Positions 36,352 through 44,915 of a stretch of 64,000 nucleotides of DNA are shown here, one piece after another. The notes under the pieces are model-generated. The model was not told the origin of the DNA, made no database searches, and worked only from the letters and a program-made list of their open reading frames with translations. How positions within the stretch are numbered: the stretch's first letter is position 1; every line of letters starts with the position of its first letter. A program made the position numbers and the translations under genes. The DNA comes from Alphaproteobacteria bacterium PA2 (GTDB lineage Bacteria; Pseudomonadota; Alphaproteobacteria; Caulobacterales; Caulobacteraceae): the NCBI GenBank assembly GCA_002256425.1, contig NKIZ01000001.1, forward strand, positions 1,137,943-1,201,942. Direction: 5' to 3'.

Positions 36352-37835
36352 TGGATGCGGAAGAGGCGAGTATTGACCGGTGGTTCGCCGATCGCGCCGA
36401 CCTTGCGATCGAGACCGCCTGTGCGCGGGTCTATCTGGCCGGGGAAGTCGCCTACAAGATCAAGAAGCGGGTGGATCTGGGCTATCTGGACTATTCAACC
36501 CTGGATCTGCGCCACTGGGCCCTGGAGCGGGAGCTGAGCTTCAATCGCGCCGCCGCCTCCGACATCTACCGCGCCGTCCGCAGGATTTCAGTGAGCCCTT
36601 CCGGTTATGAGCTGGATGGCCCCGGTGAGGCGATCGAGTACCTGCTGGAAATGCGCCGCTTTGATGAAACGGCCGTCCTCGCAGCGCGCCCATGGGCGGT
36701 GGATGGCCCCTTGGCAGACGCGCTGGGACGGGAAGTCGCCAACCTCCATGCCAGGGCCGACCTCAGGCCCAATGGGGGAGGGGGCGCGGCCCTGAAGTTC
36801 ACCATCGACTCCAACGCCAATCTCCTGCGCGAACTCAAGCCGCGCCTTGGCGCAGATCTTGTCGAGGCGGTGATTGCTGCGACCGATGAGGAGTATCTCA
36901 AACGGGAGGCCCTGCTGGACGCCCGCCGGAGCGCAGGCTTCGCCCGCCACTGCCATGCAGACCTGCACCTGGGAAACATACTGCTCGAAGACGGCAGGCC
37001 GATCCTGTTCGACTGCATCGAGTTCAACGACATGCTCTCGGACATAGACGTCCAGTATGATCTGGCCTTCCTGCTGATGGATCTGGATTTCCGCCGCCGG
37101 AGGGACGCCGCTGTACGGGTGCTGTCGGCCTATCTGGACCAGGCGGCGCGGACCGAGCGGATGGGTCTGCACGAGGGCCTCAGCGCCTTGCCGCTGATGA
37201 TGTCGGTGCGCGCCGGGGTCCGGGCCCATGTCCAGGCGCACAGTGGGGACGATGAAGCGGCCATCGCCTATCTGAACGCCGCCATTGATCATCTGACGCC
37301 CGTCCCACCCAGCCTCAGCGCTGTTGGCGGCCTGTCTGGAACCGGCAAGTCGAGCTTTGCCCGCATGATCGCCCCAGGCCTTGGCGCCGCCCCGGGGGCG
37401 GTTGTTCTCAGGACCGACGAAATCCGCAAGCGCCTGGCCGGTGTTGATCATCTGCAGGCGCTTGATGCAGCGACCTATACCCCCGACTTCTACGCCAGGG
37501 TCTATGATGTGCTCTTTGAAGAGGTGCACAGCCTCATCCGGGCCGGACGCGCCGTCATACTGGACGCCACCTTCATTGACCCGGTTCTTCGTCGACGGGC
37601 CGAAATCGCCGCCCGGGAGGCCGGGGTCGACTTCCATGGGGTCTGGCTGGAGGCGCCTTCCCACGTGCTGATCGACAGGATCGACGGGCGCGTCAGTGAC
37701 TCATCGGATGCGACAGCTGAAACCCTGCAGATGCAGATGGCCAGGGATGTCGGTCAGGTCACATGGTCCCGGGTCGACGCCACAGGGCCGGTCGTCGATA
37801 GCGCTGAGGCCTGGGTCGCCCGGATCAAGGGTTAA
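36351..37835 (+). CDS. Fused aminoglycoside-phosphotransferase-like and P-loop kinase protein
   Basis: A 494-residue two-domain protein. Residues about 1-310 look like an APH/choline-kinase fold, with the catalytic loop HCHADLHLGNILLEDGRPILFDCIEFND; residues about 325-494 are a P-loop kinase with Walker A GGLSGTGKSSFA, a base-binding TDEIRKRLAG region and a Walker B-like AVILDATFIDP. This fusion is a recognised bacterial architecture often annotated as bifunctional aminoglycoside phosphotransferase/ATP-binding protein, with no established substrate. Overlap with pdxH (TGATG) suggests a role near vitamin B6 or a shared transcript only. Antibiotic resistance should not be assumed. Confidence 0.85.
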   Translation: MDAEEASIDRWFADRADLAIETACARVYLAGEVAYKIKKRVDLGYLDYSTLDLRHWALERELSFNRAAASDIYRAVRRISVSPSGYELDGPGEAIEYLLEMRRFDETAVLAARPWAVDGPLADALGREVANLHARADLRPNGGGGAALKFTIDSNANLLRELKPRLGADLVEAVIAATDEEYLKREALLDARRSAGFARHCHADLHLGNILLEDGRPILFDCIEFNDMLSDIDVQYDLAFLLMDLDFRRRRDAAVRVLSAYLDQAARTERMGLHEGLSALPLMMSVRAGVRAHVQAHSGDDEAAIAYLNAAIDHLTPVPPSLSAVGGLSGTGKSSFARMIAPGLGAAPGAVVLRTDEIRKRLAGVDHLQALDAATYTPDFYARVYDVLFEEVHSLIRAGRAVILDATFIDPVLRRRAEIAAREAGVDFHGVWLEAPSHVLIDRIDGRVSDSSDATAETLQMQMARDVGQVTWSRVDATGPVVDSAEAWVARIKG

Positions 37836-38107
37836 CGGCGGCGGTATCCGCCCTGGTCGCTGCCGGTCTGGAAATCTGTTCCGGGACCGCCATCGCGAAC
37901 CGTCTTGTTCCGGTAGATGGCGGCGCCTATGGCGTTCGGCTTACGGTCGGTCTCGGTAAGGAATTGCGGCCACCATTCGCTGGGCACCCAGAGGCAGGGC
38001 GCGAATGGGTCTTCATCTATGGCGAGATCTGCGAAGGCTTTTGCGGTCAAGGCGACCTCTTGGCGTCTGAGGGACTGACCAGAAACGACGCGGCCCAGGA
38101 CCGCCAT
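37832..38107 (-). CDS. Possible small hypothetical protein (91 residues)
   Basis: This frame has protein-like codon use, with mostly G or C in third positions, and a plausible composition (AVLGRVVSGQSLRRQEVALT, then FAPCLWVPSEWWPQFLTE). No ribosome site precedes ATG 38107, and I know no homologue, so it may be a gene, a gene remnant or chance. Its stop is convergent with the stop of the kinase fusion within GGTTAACG. It is the only gene-like content in the region between that gene and the TonB receptor. Confidence 0.35.
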   Translation of the reverse strand: MAVLGRVVSGQSLRRQEVALTAKAFADLAIDEDPFAPCLWVPSEWWPQFLTETDRKPNAIGAAIYRNKTVRDGGPGTDFQTGSDQGGYRRR

Positions 38108-38426
38108 TAGAGAGGGGCGAGCCTGGGCCGGTTTCGTGCAGAGACTGGAGATCTCCGGTTACGTGGCTTTGATCCCACGGAAAATCTGGTTTTGCAAGCC
38201 AAAATTGGGCGCACACAAAAGTGTGCACCCTTGGGGCGGGGCAGAACGGCCCTGACCGCTCTCTTCGGTCAGGGCCGCCTTCAGCTTGGTGGCGTTCGCG
38301 TCTCGGTTAGATCGCGATCGAGCCGACTTCGGCTGGCTGTTCCGACGTCCAGCCTCTCCAGATAGCTGCCGTCAATGATCAGACGGCGCTGCGGGCGGGG
38401 ACCCCTATGTCGGGAACAAACTTTTT
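38108..38426. other. Intergenic region with no confident gene
   Basis: About 320 bases between the small frame at 38107 and the end of the TonB receptor. It holds a strong hairpin at 38247-38277 and the short inverted repeat GTGCACAC-type bases near 38210-38230. On the minus strand, a short open stretch from about 38400 to 38283 (RRLIIDGSYLERLD...) ends at a stop just before the hairpin, which looks like the tail of a decayed gene with its terminator. I could not identify the parent gene, and nothing else is supportable. Confidence 0.4.
38247..38277 (-). terminator. Perfect 12-base-pair hairpin, probable terminator
   Basis: CGGCCCTGACCG (38247-38258) pairs perfectly with CGGTCAGGGCCG (38266-38277) around a seven-base loop. 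It is too stable to be chance. It sits about 150 bases past the end of the TonB receptor gene on the minus strand, just after a short open remnant. No long T run follows on either strand, so it may be an atypical terminator or a processing signal. Confidence 0.5.
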
Positions 38427-40742
38427 CTAGAAATTTGCAGAAAGTGAAACGCCGATCGTCCGGGGACGCATCGGAGTGGCCTGCTGGCCCTGACTGAAAC
38501 TGAAGGGGTTGCCGAAGGCAAAGGTGTCTCCAGCCTCATTGGTCGGGTTGGTTATGAAAATCTGCCCATCCCATCGCGGGGTTCTCAGCTCAGCAATCAG
38601 CTTGGCCCTGGAATAGCCGCCCATGGTCGGCGAGTTTGCAGGATCAAATGTGACCCGCGACTTGCCGATATAGCTGACTTCGCCGACCAGGTTGAGCGTC
38701 GCGTTCTTCAGAACAGGTCGACGATAGCTGGCGATCAGGCTCAGGGCGTCCTGGGGTACGCCCGGCAGGCTTTGTGTAAGCCGGGGCGCATAGTCCGGAT
38801 TGGCGTTGCTGGTCCGGGACCGCGCATAGAGCCCATTGGCTTCAAGGCTGAGGCCGAAGTCCCAGGCATAGGACCACTCCACTTCGAGGCCTGTGGTGGC
38901 CGCATCGCCGACATTGGTGGTGTAGGGAATGCCGGAGGGGCGAAACTGGTCGGTCTGGATATTTGTCCAGATGTCATGGAACAGGGCTGACCGCAATTCC
39001 ATGTGGCGATCCAGGGATTTCAGCTTCAGTCCGACCTCATAGTTTTTCAGTCGGTCGGGGGCGAAGGTTTCGCGACTGGAGGGCAGGGGGCGGGCGCCGC
39101 CGGAGTTGATCCCGCCTGCCCTGTACCCTTCCGAAATCACTCCGTAGACCAGGATGTCAGAGGTCGGTTCGTATTGCAGTGAGAACTTGGGTGACACGCC
39201 GGAATAGCGGGCATTCCGCTCCAGTGATCTTGGTTCAAATCTTTCTGACGTCACCTCAGAATTGGTGTGGACCGCTGTGCTGAATATCCGGGCGCCAGCG
39301 GCGACTGTCCAGTTGGGGGTCAAGGCATAGGTCGCCTCGCCATAGCCCGCGAACTCCTGGATCTTGTCGGATCTGTCCTCACGATAGACCACATTCAACC
39401 GCCCGAGGGTGGGACCTGCATCAAGATGCGAAGGGGACGACTCGCGCATGTCCGCAGCGTAGAGGCCAACCACCCAACCGAACCGCTTCTGTCCGGGAGA
39501 GGCCAATACGAGATCCTGGACCAGCATCTGCGTGCGGGTCAGCTCGTAATAGACCCCGAGCGACGAGTTGTTCAGGGTGTAGATTCCCGCCACCGGCGTC
39601 GCATCATAGATGCTGGAATAGGCATGGCGCACATATCCCGTTGTGGAGGTCAGTTCCCCCCAGCCGAAATTGCCGCGGACAGATCCATTGACCAGCGAAA
39701 TGTCATTGTCATGGGCCTCTGCCACGCCGCTGGTCCGGCCTGGCGCCTGGGTTGGCGTCGTATACTGGGTGTCATCTGTCTTCAGATGCTGGACGGTCGA
39801 GGTCAGGCCAAAGCTCCAGACCGAATTGGGTCTGTAGCTGACGGACAGTCGACCGCCGTCCCGAGTGGTCCGGTCCACATCTGATCGGCCCAGCCGCGTA
39901 TTGTCCAGATAGCCGCCCTGCACCTCCCGATAGCCGGCAAGGCGGATTGCGGCTGCGCCTTCAATCAGTGGTGCATTGAGCACCCCTTCAATCGCGGTGC
40001 TCGGGGCGCCGCCCTGGGTCCAGCCAGTACTGGCTCCGACCCGCCCGGCCAGGACATCGAGCTTGGGGCTCTCCGTAACGATCCGGTAGAGGCCGCTAAG
40101 GCTGCCGGAACCATAGAGGGCGCCCTGTGGGCCCCGGATGACCTCAACCCGGGCCACATCAATCAAGCGCAGGTCAGGGTCCGGCGCGTTATAATTGATG
40201 GGCGTGTCGTCGAGATAGGTTCCCACGGTTGAGCGGGACCGTCCGGTAAAGGCTCCGTCCGACAGGCCCCTCAGCAGCAGCTTATCCCGGCCAGGCCCGA
40301 GATTTGTTGTCTGGACGCCAGCCAGCTGACCGGTGGTCTCAAGGGGGTCTGTGGTTCCCGTGGCGCGCAGTTGGTCTCCCGGCACGACACTGATCGCAGT
40401 TGCCAGACGATCAGCCCGCTGAACGCGTTTGGTCGCCGTCACCAGGACTTCTTCGATCAGGGTCGGGGGAGCGCCCACTTGCGCCGGTGGCTCTACAGAC
40501 CTTTGAGGCGATGGCCTGGCGCTGATCTGCACAGCGTCCCGTCCGGCGAAGCGCCAGGTGCAGTTGGCGTCATCCAGAAGCCGGTCGAGGGCTTCATTCA
40601 GGGTGAATGATCCCTTCAGCCCGCCCCTTGAGTTTCCCTTGCACGTCGAGACGCCGAGCATGGAGATATTGGCCTGCACGGCCAGATCAATCAGAGCCTC
40701 GCTGTAGGTCTTGGGTGGGATGTTCAGATGAATTCGACCCAT
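38427..40742 (-). CDS. TonB-dependent receptor with N-terminal STN signalling domain
   Basis: An outer-membrane transporter of 771 residues from ATG 40742. It begins directly with a secretin/TonB short N-terminal domain (HLNIPPKTYSEALIDLAVQA to about residue 75), then a TonB-box/plug region (IEEVLVTATKRVQRADRL, RDKLLLRGLSDG, IRGPQGALYGSGSLSGLYRI) and a long beta-barrel ending in Asn-Phe. STN domains pass a ligand signal to a FecR anti-sigma factor, and fecR lies just upstream. No signal peptide follows ATG 40742, yet the same frame upstream encodes one (…TRLVALAGCIAPGPGYA) without an ATG, GTG or TTG; translation may start at ATC 40826, which has GGGGGA at proper distance. Ligand unknown; iron-siderophore or a glycan are candidates. 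Confidence 0.92.
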   Translation of the reverse strand: MGRIHLNIPPKTYSEALIDLAVQANISMLGVSTCKGNSRGGLKGSFTLNEALDRLLDDANCTWRFAGRDAVQISARPSPQRSVEPPAQVGAPPTLIEEVLVTATKRVQRADRLATAISVVPGDQLRATGTTDPLETTGQLAGVQTTNLGPGRDKLLLRGLSDGAFTGRSRSTVGTYLDDTPINYNAPDPDLRLIDVARVEVIRGPQGALYGSGSLSGLYRIVTESPKLDVLAGRVGASTGWTQGGAPSTAIEGVLNAPLIEGAAAIRLAGYREVQGGYLDNTRLGRSDVDRTTRDGGRLSVSYRPNSVWSFGLTSTVQHLKTDDTQYTTPTQAPGRTSGVAEAHDNDISLVNGSVRGNFGWGELTSTTGYVRHAYSSIYDATPVAGIYTLNNSSLGVYYELTRTQMLVQDLVLASPGQKRFGWVVGLYAADMRESSPSHLDAGPTLGRLNVVYREDRSDKIQEFAGYGEATYALTPNWTVAAGARIFSTAVHTNSEVTSERFEPRSLERNARYSGVSPKFSLQYEPTSDILVYGVISEGYRAGGINSGGARPLPSSRETFAPDRLKNYEVGLKLKSLDRHMELRSALFHDIWTNIQTDQFRPSGIPYTTNVGDAATTGLEVEWSYAWDFGLSLEANGLYARSRTSNANPDYAPRLTQSLPGVPQDALSLIASYRRPVLKNATLNLVGEVSYIGKSRVTFDPANSPTMGGYSRAKLIAELRTPRWDGQIFITNPTNEAGDTFAFGNPFSFSQGQQATPMRPRTIGVSLSANF

Positions 40743-40850
40743 GGCGTAGCCAGGCCCGGGCGCGATGCAACCCGCCAGGGCAACCAGTCTCGTCCAGGTC
40801 TGAATACGCCGCCCGACCCTAAAGATCGCTTTGTCCCCCGTGAAGGGCGA

Positions 40851-41819
40851 CTACTTCGACTGAAGAACGACCCCTTGGTCGGACCTTACCGTCTTGAGAG
40901 GCAGCATCAAGGCCAGTCGATCCAGGACCTGGTCCTGATTATCGAGAACCAGGACCCCGGAGACCTTTTCCTGAGCCAGTTTCTCGTCGGCAATGGTCAC
41001 CTGTTCAGGGAATTGCCGGTTCAGGTCAGCCACCACTCGCGAAAGCGGTTGGTCTCGATAGACCATGTGTCCTGTACGCCAGCTCAGGGCTTCGGCCGGA
41101 TTGCTGGTGCTGACCTTGGTCACGCCGCCGGGCGCCAGGTCCAGCCTGTCGCCCTTGCGAAGTGTGTAGGTCGAGCCTTCGCCACGGACCTGGACCACGC
41201 CACGGGATACGACGACCGAAAATCCTTCGGGTCGATTACGCACATCAAATTGAGTGCCCAACACATGAACCAGGTGATCGCCGGCTTCAATTTCGAAGGG
41301 GCGCGCCTCGTCATGCGCAACGTCAAACACAGCCTCCCCCTGACCCATGACCACGTGGCGCCCGCGGGGCGCCAAGGTCACCGAAAGTCCGGTTTCGGCA
41401 TTCATGTCTATGGTGGAGCCATCCGCCAGCTTCACTGACCGGTGCTCGCCCTTTGTGGTCGCATAGTCCGAGGTCTGCGCGATGAGCGCGCCCTGGGGAA
41501 GTACGACTACGGCCAGCACAGCCGCCGCCGCCATGGCGCTGAAGCCGGCGCCCATCGCCCACTTCCGGCCAGCAAGGCGCTTGGCGGCGGTTTGCTGGGT
41601 GCGGCGGAGGCCGTCCAGGATCTCGGACTCTGCGCCGTCCATTTCCTCAAGCGCCGCAAGAACCTTAGCATAGGTCTGTTCGTTGGACGGGGCTTCTTCC
41701 AGCCAGGCGTCAAAGGCCAACCCATCCTCAACGGAAAGGGTTTCGCCCTGCAGACGCAGAACCCAGGCGACAGCCTGGTCCATTGTCGTCTCGGCGTTCT
41801 GAACGAGATGCACGCTCAT
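40851..41819 (-). CDS. FecR-family anti-sigma factor
   Basis: A 322-residue inner-membrane regulator. The cytoplasmic N terminus has a DUF4880-like start (QAVAWVLRLQGETLSVEDGLAFDAWL), one transmembrane segment spans about residues 92-112 (GAGFSAMAAAAVLAVVVLPQ), and the periplasmic part carries the FecR domain (YATTKGEHRSVKLADGSTIDMNAETGL and RPFEIEAGDHLVHVLGTQFDVR), ending in an STN-like segment. It would hold the FecI-type sigma factor inactive until the receptor reports ligand. It follows the sigma gene by 97 bases and precedes the receptor in the same frame. Confidence 0.93.
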   Translation of the reverse strand: MSVHLVQNAETTMDQAVAWVLRLQGETLSVEDGLAFDAWLEEAPSNEQTYAKVLAALEEMDGAESEILDGLRRTQQTAAKRLAGRKWAMGAGFSAMAAAAVLAVVVLPQGALIAQTSDYATTKGEHRSVKLADGSTIDMNAETGLSVTLAPRGRHVVMGQGEAVFDVAHDEARPFEIEAGDHLVHVLGTQFDVRNRPEGFSVVVSRGVVQVRGEGSTYTLRKGDRLDLAPGGVTKVSTSNPAEALSWRTGHMVYRDQPLSRVVADLNRQFPEQVTIADEKLAQEKVSGVLVLDNQDQVLDRLALMLPLKTVRSDQGVVLQSK

Positions 41820-41916
41820 GAACTCACCCGCCCGGCTTGCGGAATTGCAAGGGGCCTGGTGATCAGACTCCGCTGATCAGCCCTATCCCTATGTCTGGTG
41901 TGAAAAAATCGTCTGT

Positions 41917-42459
41917 TCATGGGGTGATTTTCACCACCAGGGCCTTGAGCGCCGCGCTGATATGTCCCTCGATCGCCTTGACCGAGATCCCCATCACCCG
42001 GGCCGCTTCGGCCTGTGTCATGCCTTCCAGCTTGTAGAGCCGGAAAGCCCTCTGGCGCTGGGGTGGCAGTTCCGCGATGGCGGCGATCAGCTGCGAGAGT
42101 CGCTCCCGCGAGATCACAACACGCTCGGCGCTGGGCTCATCTGCAACCTCTTCCCCGCCAAGGTCGGTCCGGACATCCTGGCGCCAGGCTGTGTCGCGCG
42201 CCTCTGAACGCCTCTGACTCCTCTGGGAGTCATGGGCCAGATTGATCGCCATTCGATAGAGCAGCGCACTCGGGCTTGTCATTTCCTGGGCCGGATCCAG
42301 AGCTGCGACCTTGAGGTACAGTTCCTGGACAAGGTCCTCGGCGGTGGCATGGGACCCGGTGCGCGAGGCCAGGAACAGCACAAGGTTTGCGCGTTTGGCG
42401 AAATAGGCCTCCACGAGGGCGCTTGCCTTCTCAGGGCGTTGCGGCGCCGCGTCGGTCAA
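41917..42459 (-). CDS. FecI-like ECF RNA polymerase sigma factor
   Basis: A 180-residue extracytoplasmic-function sigma factor. Region 2 has ATAEDLVQELYLKVAAL and YRMAINLAHDSQRS for -10 recognition; region 4 has LPPQRQRAFRLYKLEGMTQAEAARVMGISVKAIEGHI for -35 binding. With FecR and the STN receptor downstream it forms a complete cell-surface signalling unit: ligand at the receptor, FecR relay, sigma release and activation of the receptor gene. It is divergent from the thioredoxin-like gene. Confidence 0.93.
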   Translation of the reverse strand: MTDAAPQRPEKASALVEAYFAKRANLVLFLASRTGSHATAEDLVQELYLKVAALDPAQEMTSPSALLYRMAINLAHDSQRSQRRSEARDTAWRQDVRTDLGGEEVADEPSAERVVISRERLSQLIAAIAELPPQRQRAFRLYKLEGMTQAEAARVMGISVKAIEGHISAALKALVVKITP

Positions 42460-42653
42460 CCCAGTCCTCCAGGGATCCGCCCGATGGTGATCCGGGCTCA
42501 GAAGCCGACGATGCTTAGCCTCGGCGCGGTCGAGTTCAAGGTGAAATCTCGCGTGGCGATCATCCTTCGTGGAGCAGAGTGGCGCCTTTGCTTACAGGTG
42601 CATGAGAAAAACCAGACTGACGGACGGGCAATGAAAGCCTAAAGGGATCGCCA

Positions 42654-43190
42654 ATGCCCGAGGAAGGTTTTCGATCCATGCTGAAGTCCGCCGCCATCGC
42701 CCTGTCCGCCATGCTGGCGTTCACTGCCCCTGCGCTCGCCAAGCCAGCGCCCAAGGTCAGCATTGCATCCTTCGCCCAGTTGAAGACCCCATTGCCCTAT
42801 CCCTATGATGAAGCTGCCAACGCCGACAGGGTTGTGGCTGACGCTCGCGCCAAGGCTAAGGCTCAGAAAAAGCTTCTGATTGTCGATATGGGCGGGAACT
42901 GGTGCCCCGATTGCCGCATCCTTGCCGCGACCATGGAATTGCCGGAGCTCAAGGCCTTCATCAATCGCAACTTTGTGGTCGTAACGGTGGATATCGGCCG
43001 GCTGGACAAGAACCTCCAGGTGCCGGCGCACTATGGCATCACCAAGCGGCTCGAGGGTGTTCCGGCCCTGATGGTGATAGATCCGAAGACCGACAAGCTG
43101 CTGAATGCAGCCCAGATTTCACAACTGGCCGATGCCCGACACATGAGCCCCCAGGGACTCGCAGACTGGCTTGCGAGCTGGGCTCGCTAG
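42654..43190 (+). CDS. Periplasmic thioredoxin-like protein
   Basis: A 178-residue secreted protein with a signal peptide (LKSAAIALSAMLAFTAPALA) and a thioredoxin fold. The active site is WCPDC at about residue 83, in DMGGNWCPDCRILAA, and the cis-Pro region is GVPALMVID. Such proteins act in disulfide reduction or isomerisation in the periplasm. ATG 42654 has AAGGGA six bases upstream; ATG 42678 is an alternative with GAGGAAGG at a less ideal distance and would remove eight residues before the signal peptide. The partner substrate is unknown. Confidence 0.88.
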   Translation: MPEEGFRSMLKSAAIALSAMLAFTAPALAKPAPKVSIASFAQLKTPLPYPYDEAANADRVVADARAKAKAQKKLLIVDMGGNWCPDCRILAATMELPELKAFINRNFVVVTVDIGRLDKNLQVPAHYGITKRLEGVPALMVIDPKTDKLLNAAQISQLADARHMSPQGLADWLASWAR

Positions 43191-43202
43191 GGTCCCGACA
43201 CA

Positions 43203-43232
43203 GAAAAGCCCGCCCCGGGGCGGGGGCGGGCT
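43203..43232 (-). terminator. Rho-independent terminator for the UrcA gene
   Basis: The minus strand reads a G+C hairpin with arms AGCCCGCCCC / GGGGCGGGCT (43207-43232), followed by TTTTCTG. It lies about 40 bases after the stop of the UrcA-family gene, so it suits that gene. The same hairpin also lies downstream of the thioredoxin-like gene on the plus strand, but there it lacks the T run. Confidence 0.7.
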
Positions 43233-43272
43233 CTGGGCGAGGCGGGGAGACCTCACGCGAGCTGGGAGGGGC

Positions 43273-43584
43273 CTAGCGCGATCCGGCGTTGGTCGTGGTC
43301 AAAGTGGCAAGCTTTTCCATGGCCTCAGCCCGCACGGCGCTTTCGCATGCCGCACGATTTTCGATCCGCGTGCCCGCTGGCGCGCCAAGGTCACTGCAGA
43401 GATTTGCCGCAACCGTGTTCACCCGCGCCTGCAGGATCGATTGTCCATTCGCATCGCTGAGATCAAGGTCGCTAACCTTGATGGCGTAGGCCGATGCATG
43501 GGCTGAATTGGTCAGGGCCAGGGTCGGCAGGGCGGCCATGGCCAGGGAAGCGATGGCGGTCAGGGTTTGCAGGGTCTTGGGCAT
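43273..43584 (-). CDS. UrcA family protein
   Basis: A 103-residue secreted protein of the UrcA family, small envelope proteins found in alphaproteobacteria with no established biochemical role. The signal peptide ends near NSAHASA; the mature part has the family pattern YAIKVSDLDLSDANGQSILQARVNTVAANLCSDLG (given by its limits, residues about 33-67) and later RAACESAVRAEAM, with two conserved Cys likely to pair. A terminator follows. The upstream 163 bases are unusually A+T-rich for this genome, probably the promoter region. Confidence 0.82.
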   Translation of the reverse strand: MPKTLQTLTAIASLAMAALPTLALTNSAHASAYAIKVSDLDLSDANGQSILQARVNTVAANLCSDLGAPAGTRIENRAACESAVRAEAMEKLATLTTTNAGSR

Positions 43585-43730
43585 GTCTTGTCTCCGGTCT
43601 GAATGTTAGCGCCGTTCTCAGCGGCTGATGTGACTGGAATACAGACCCGATATTGAGATGTCCCGTTAAGTCTAAGTCATGACTTCGAATTAAGACTATT
43701 GACTCCATGTAATATGGAAAGATGTACTGA

Positions 43731-43747
43731 AATTCACAATGTGAATT
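43731..43747. promoter_or_regulatory. Short perfect inverted repeat
   Basis: AATTCACA-A-TGTGAATT, eight-base arms with one spacer base, directly next to the stop of the Rieske oxygenase gene and 147 bases upstream of the UrcA gene. The symmetry and single-base centre suit a dimeric regulator's operator; a weak hairpin at the end of the Rieske transcript is the alternative. The regulator is not identified. Confidence 0.3.
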
Positions 43748-44911
43748 CTATGTAACGAATGGGATCGGTTCCAGGCCGAGCGCCTTGCGGAATGTATTGT
43801 GGTAGTGATGCAGGGGAGGCTCATTGCGGCCGAACAGGACCGTCTCCACAAGGCCCGACGCCATCGCCGTCTGGGTCGTTTCGCCGGTCGCATAGTCTTC
43901 GGCAGCGACGACATTCGTAAATCCCTGGGAAAACATCAGGGCCATTTCAGGATTCTCCGCCAGGACTCTCCGGTCGAAGTAATAGCTGACCTGGGAAATT
44001 GAGCGGCCAGGGTCCTTCGGATCAGGATAGGCCCGGACCACCGCAATACGGTGGTCTCCGACATTGATCACCACATTGGGAAACAGGAAATAGACCGGGA
44101 AGCCGCCGCCCTGGATGGTCCACTCCGACTCCGGACGCCCTCGCAGGTCATCAATGGCCTTCAGGCAGAGCACCATCCGGTGGTTCCGCTCATAGGACCT
44201 GTAGGACAGGACATCGCCGTGGAAGTTGTTGGCCAGGGTGTCCTTGTGAAGCCTCTTGAAGTGATAGGTTTCACCAAAGGTGTCTGTGGCCAGTTTCCAG
44301 TTCAGCTTCATGTCCAGGGTCTGTTCCAGCCCAAGGACATATTGGCCCCAGTCCCAGCTCTCCAGATCATCTCCTATGCCCTGGAAGAGGGTCTCGACAT
44401 CAATCTGGCCTGCAGGATCTGGATGGACGATCAGGAATCCCAGATGCTCGATGCTGGGCAACTCCTTCAGCCCGAGACAGGCCTTGTCTATGGCCCCGAA
44501 GTGATCCTCCATCGGCACTGCGGCCAGGGTGCCTGTGCTGTCATAGGTCCAGGCGTGGAAGGGGCACGAGAACAGGGCTTTCTGACCTCTGCGGGCGGTC
44601 TCGACCATGGGGCCGCGGTGCCGACAGGCGTTCAGGAAGGCGCGGAACTTTCCGGACCTGTCCCTTGTCGCCAGGATCGGCACCCCCAGGTCATTGCTGG
44701 TGATGAAGCTTCCTGGCTCCGGTAGGTCACCGCTCATGCCGATCATCTGCGGGTGTCCGCGGAAGAACACCTCCCACTCCTGCCTGGCGATCTCGGGGCA
44801 GGTATAGGCGTTGGCGGGAAAGGCCCTGACGCCGCCGGCGTCGGCGTTCACCCCCCGGGCAAGCTGATCCATGAGTTCCCGAAGGACTTCGACTTGCACA
44901 TCATGTTTCAT
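43748..44911 (-). CDS. Aromatic-ring-hydroxylating dioxygenase, Rieske alpha subunit
   Basis: A 387-residue Rieske non-haem iron oxygenase. The [2Fe-2S] ligands are in NACRHRGPM and CPFHAWTYD (Cys-x-His and Cys-x2-His, residues about 91-114), and the mononuclear iron ligands are in DTFGETYHFKRLHKD plus a later Asp. No reductase, ferredoxin or beta-subunit gene is adjacent, so electron partners must be encoded elsewhere. It starts four bases after the stop of the TetR gene, which is therefore likely to control it. The substrate is unknown; aromatic acids, carnitine-like amines or steroid side chains are all seen in this family. Confidence 0.93.
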   Translation of the reverse strand: MKHDVQVEVLRELMDQLARGVNADAGGVRAFPANAYTCPEIARQEWEVFFRGHPQMIGMSGDLPEPGSFITSNDLGVPILATRDRSGKFRAFLNACRHRGPMVETARRGQKALFSCPFHAWTYDSTGTLAAVPMEDHFGAIDKACLGLKELPSIEHLGFLIVHPDPAGQIDVETLFQGIGDDLESWDWGQYVLGLEQTLDMKLNWKLATDTFGETYHFKRLHKDTLANNFHGDVLSYRSYERNHRMVLCLKAIDDLRGRPESEWTIQGGGFPVYFLFPNVVINVGDHRIAVVRAYPDPKDPGRSISQVSYYFDRRVLAENPEMALMFSQGFTNVVAAEDYATGETTQTAMASGLVETVLFGRNEPPLHHYHNTFRKALGLEPIPFVT

Positions 44912-44915
44912 CTAT

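Noticed and set aside
36351..37835. Aminoglycoside resistance gene
   Set aside because: The APH-like domain is fused to a P-loop kinase of unassigned function, so a resistance call is not justified.
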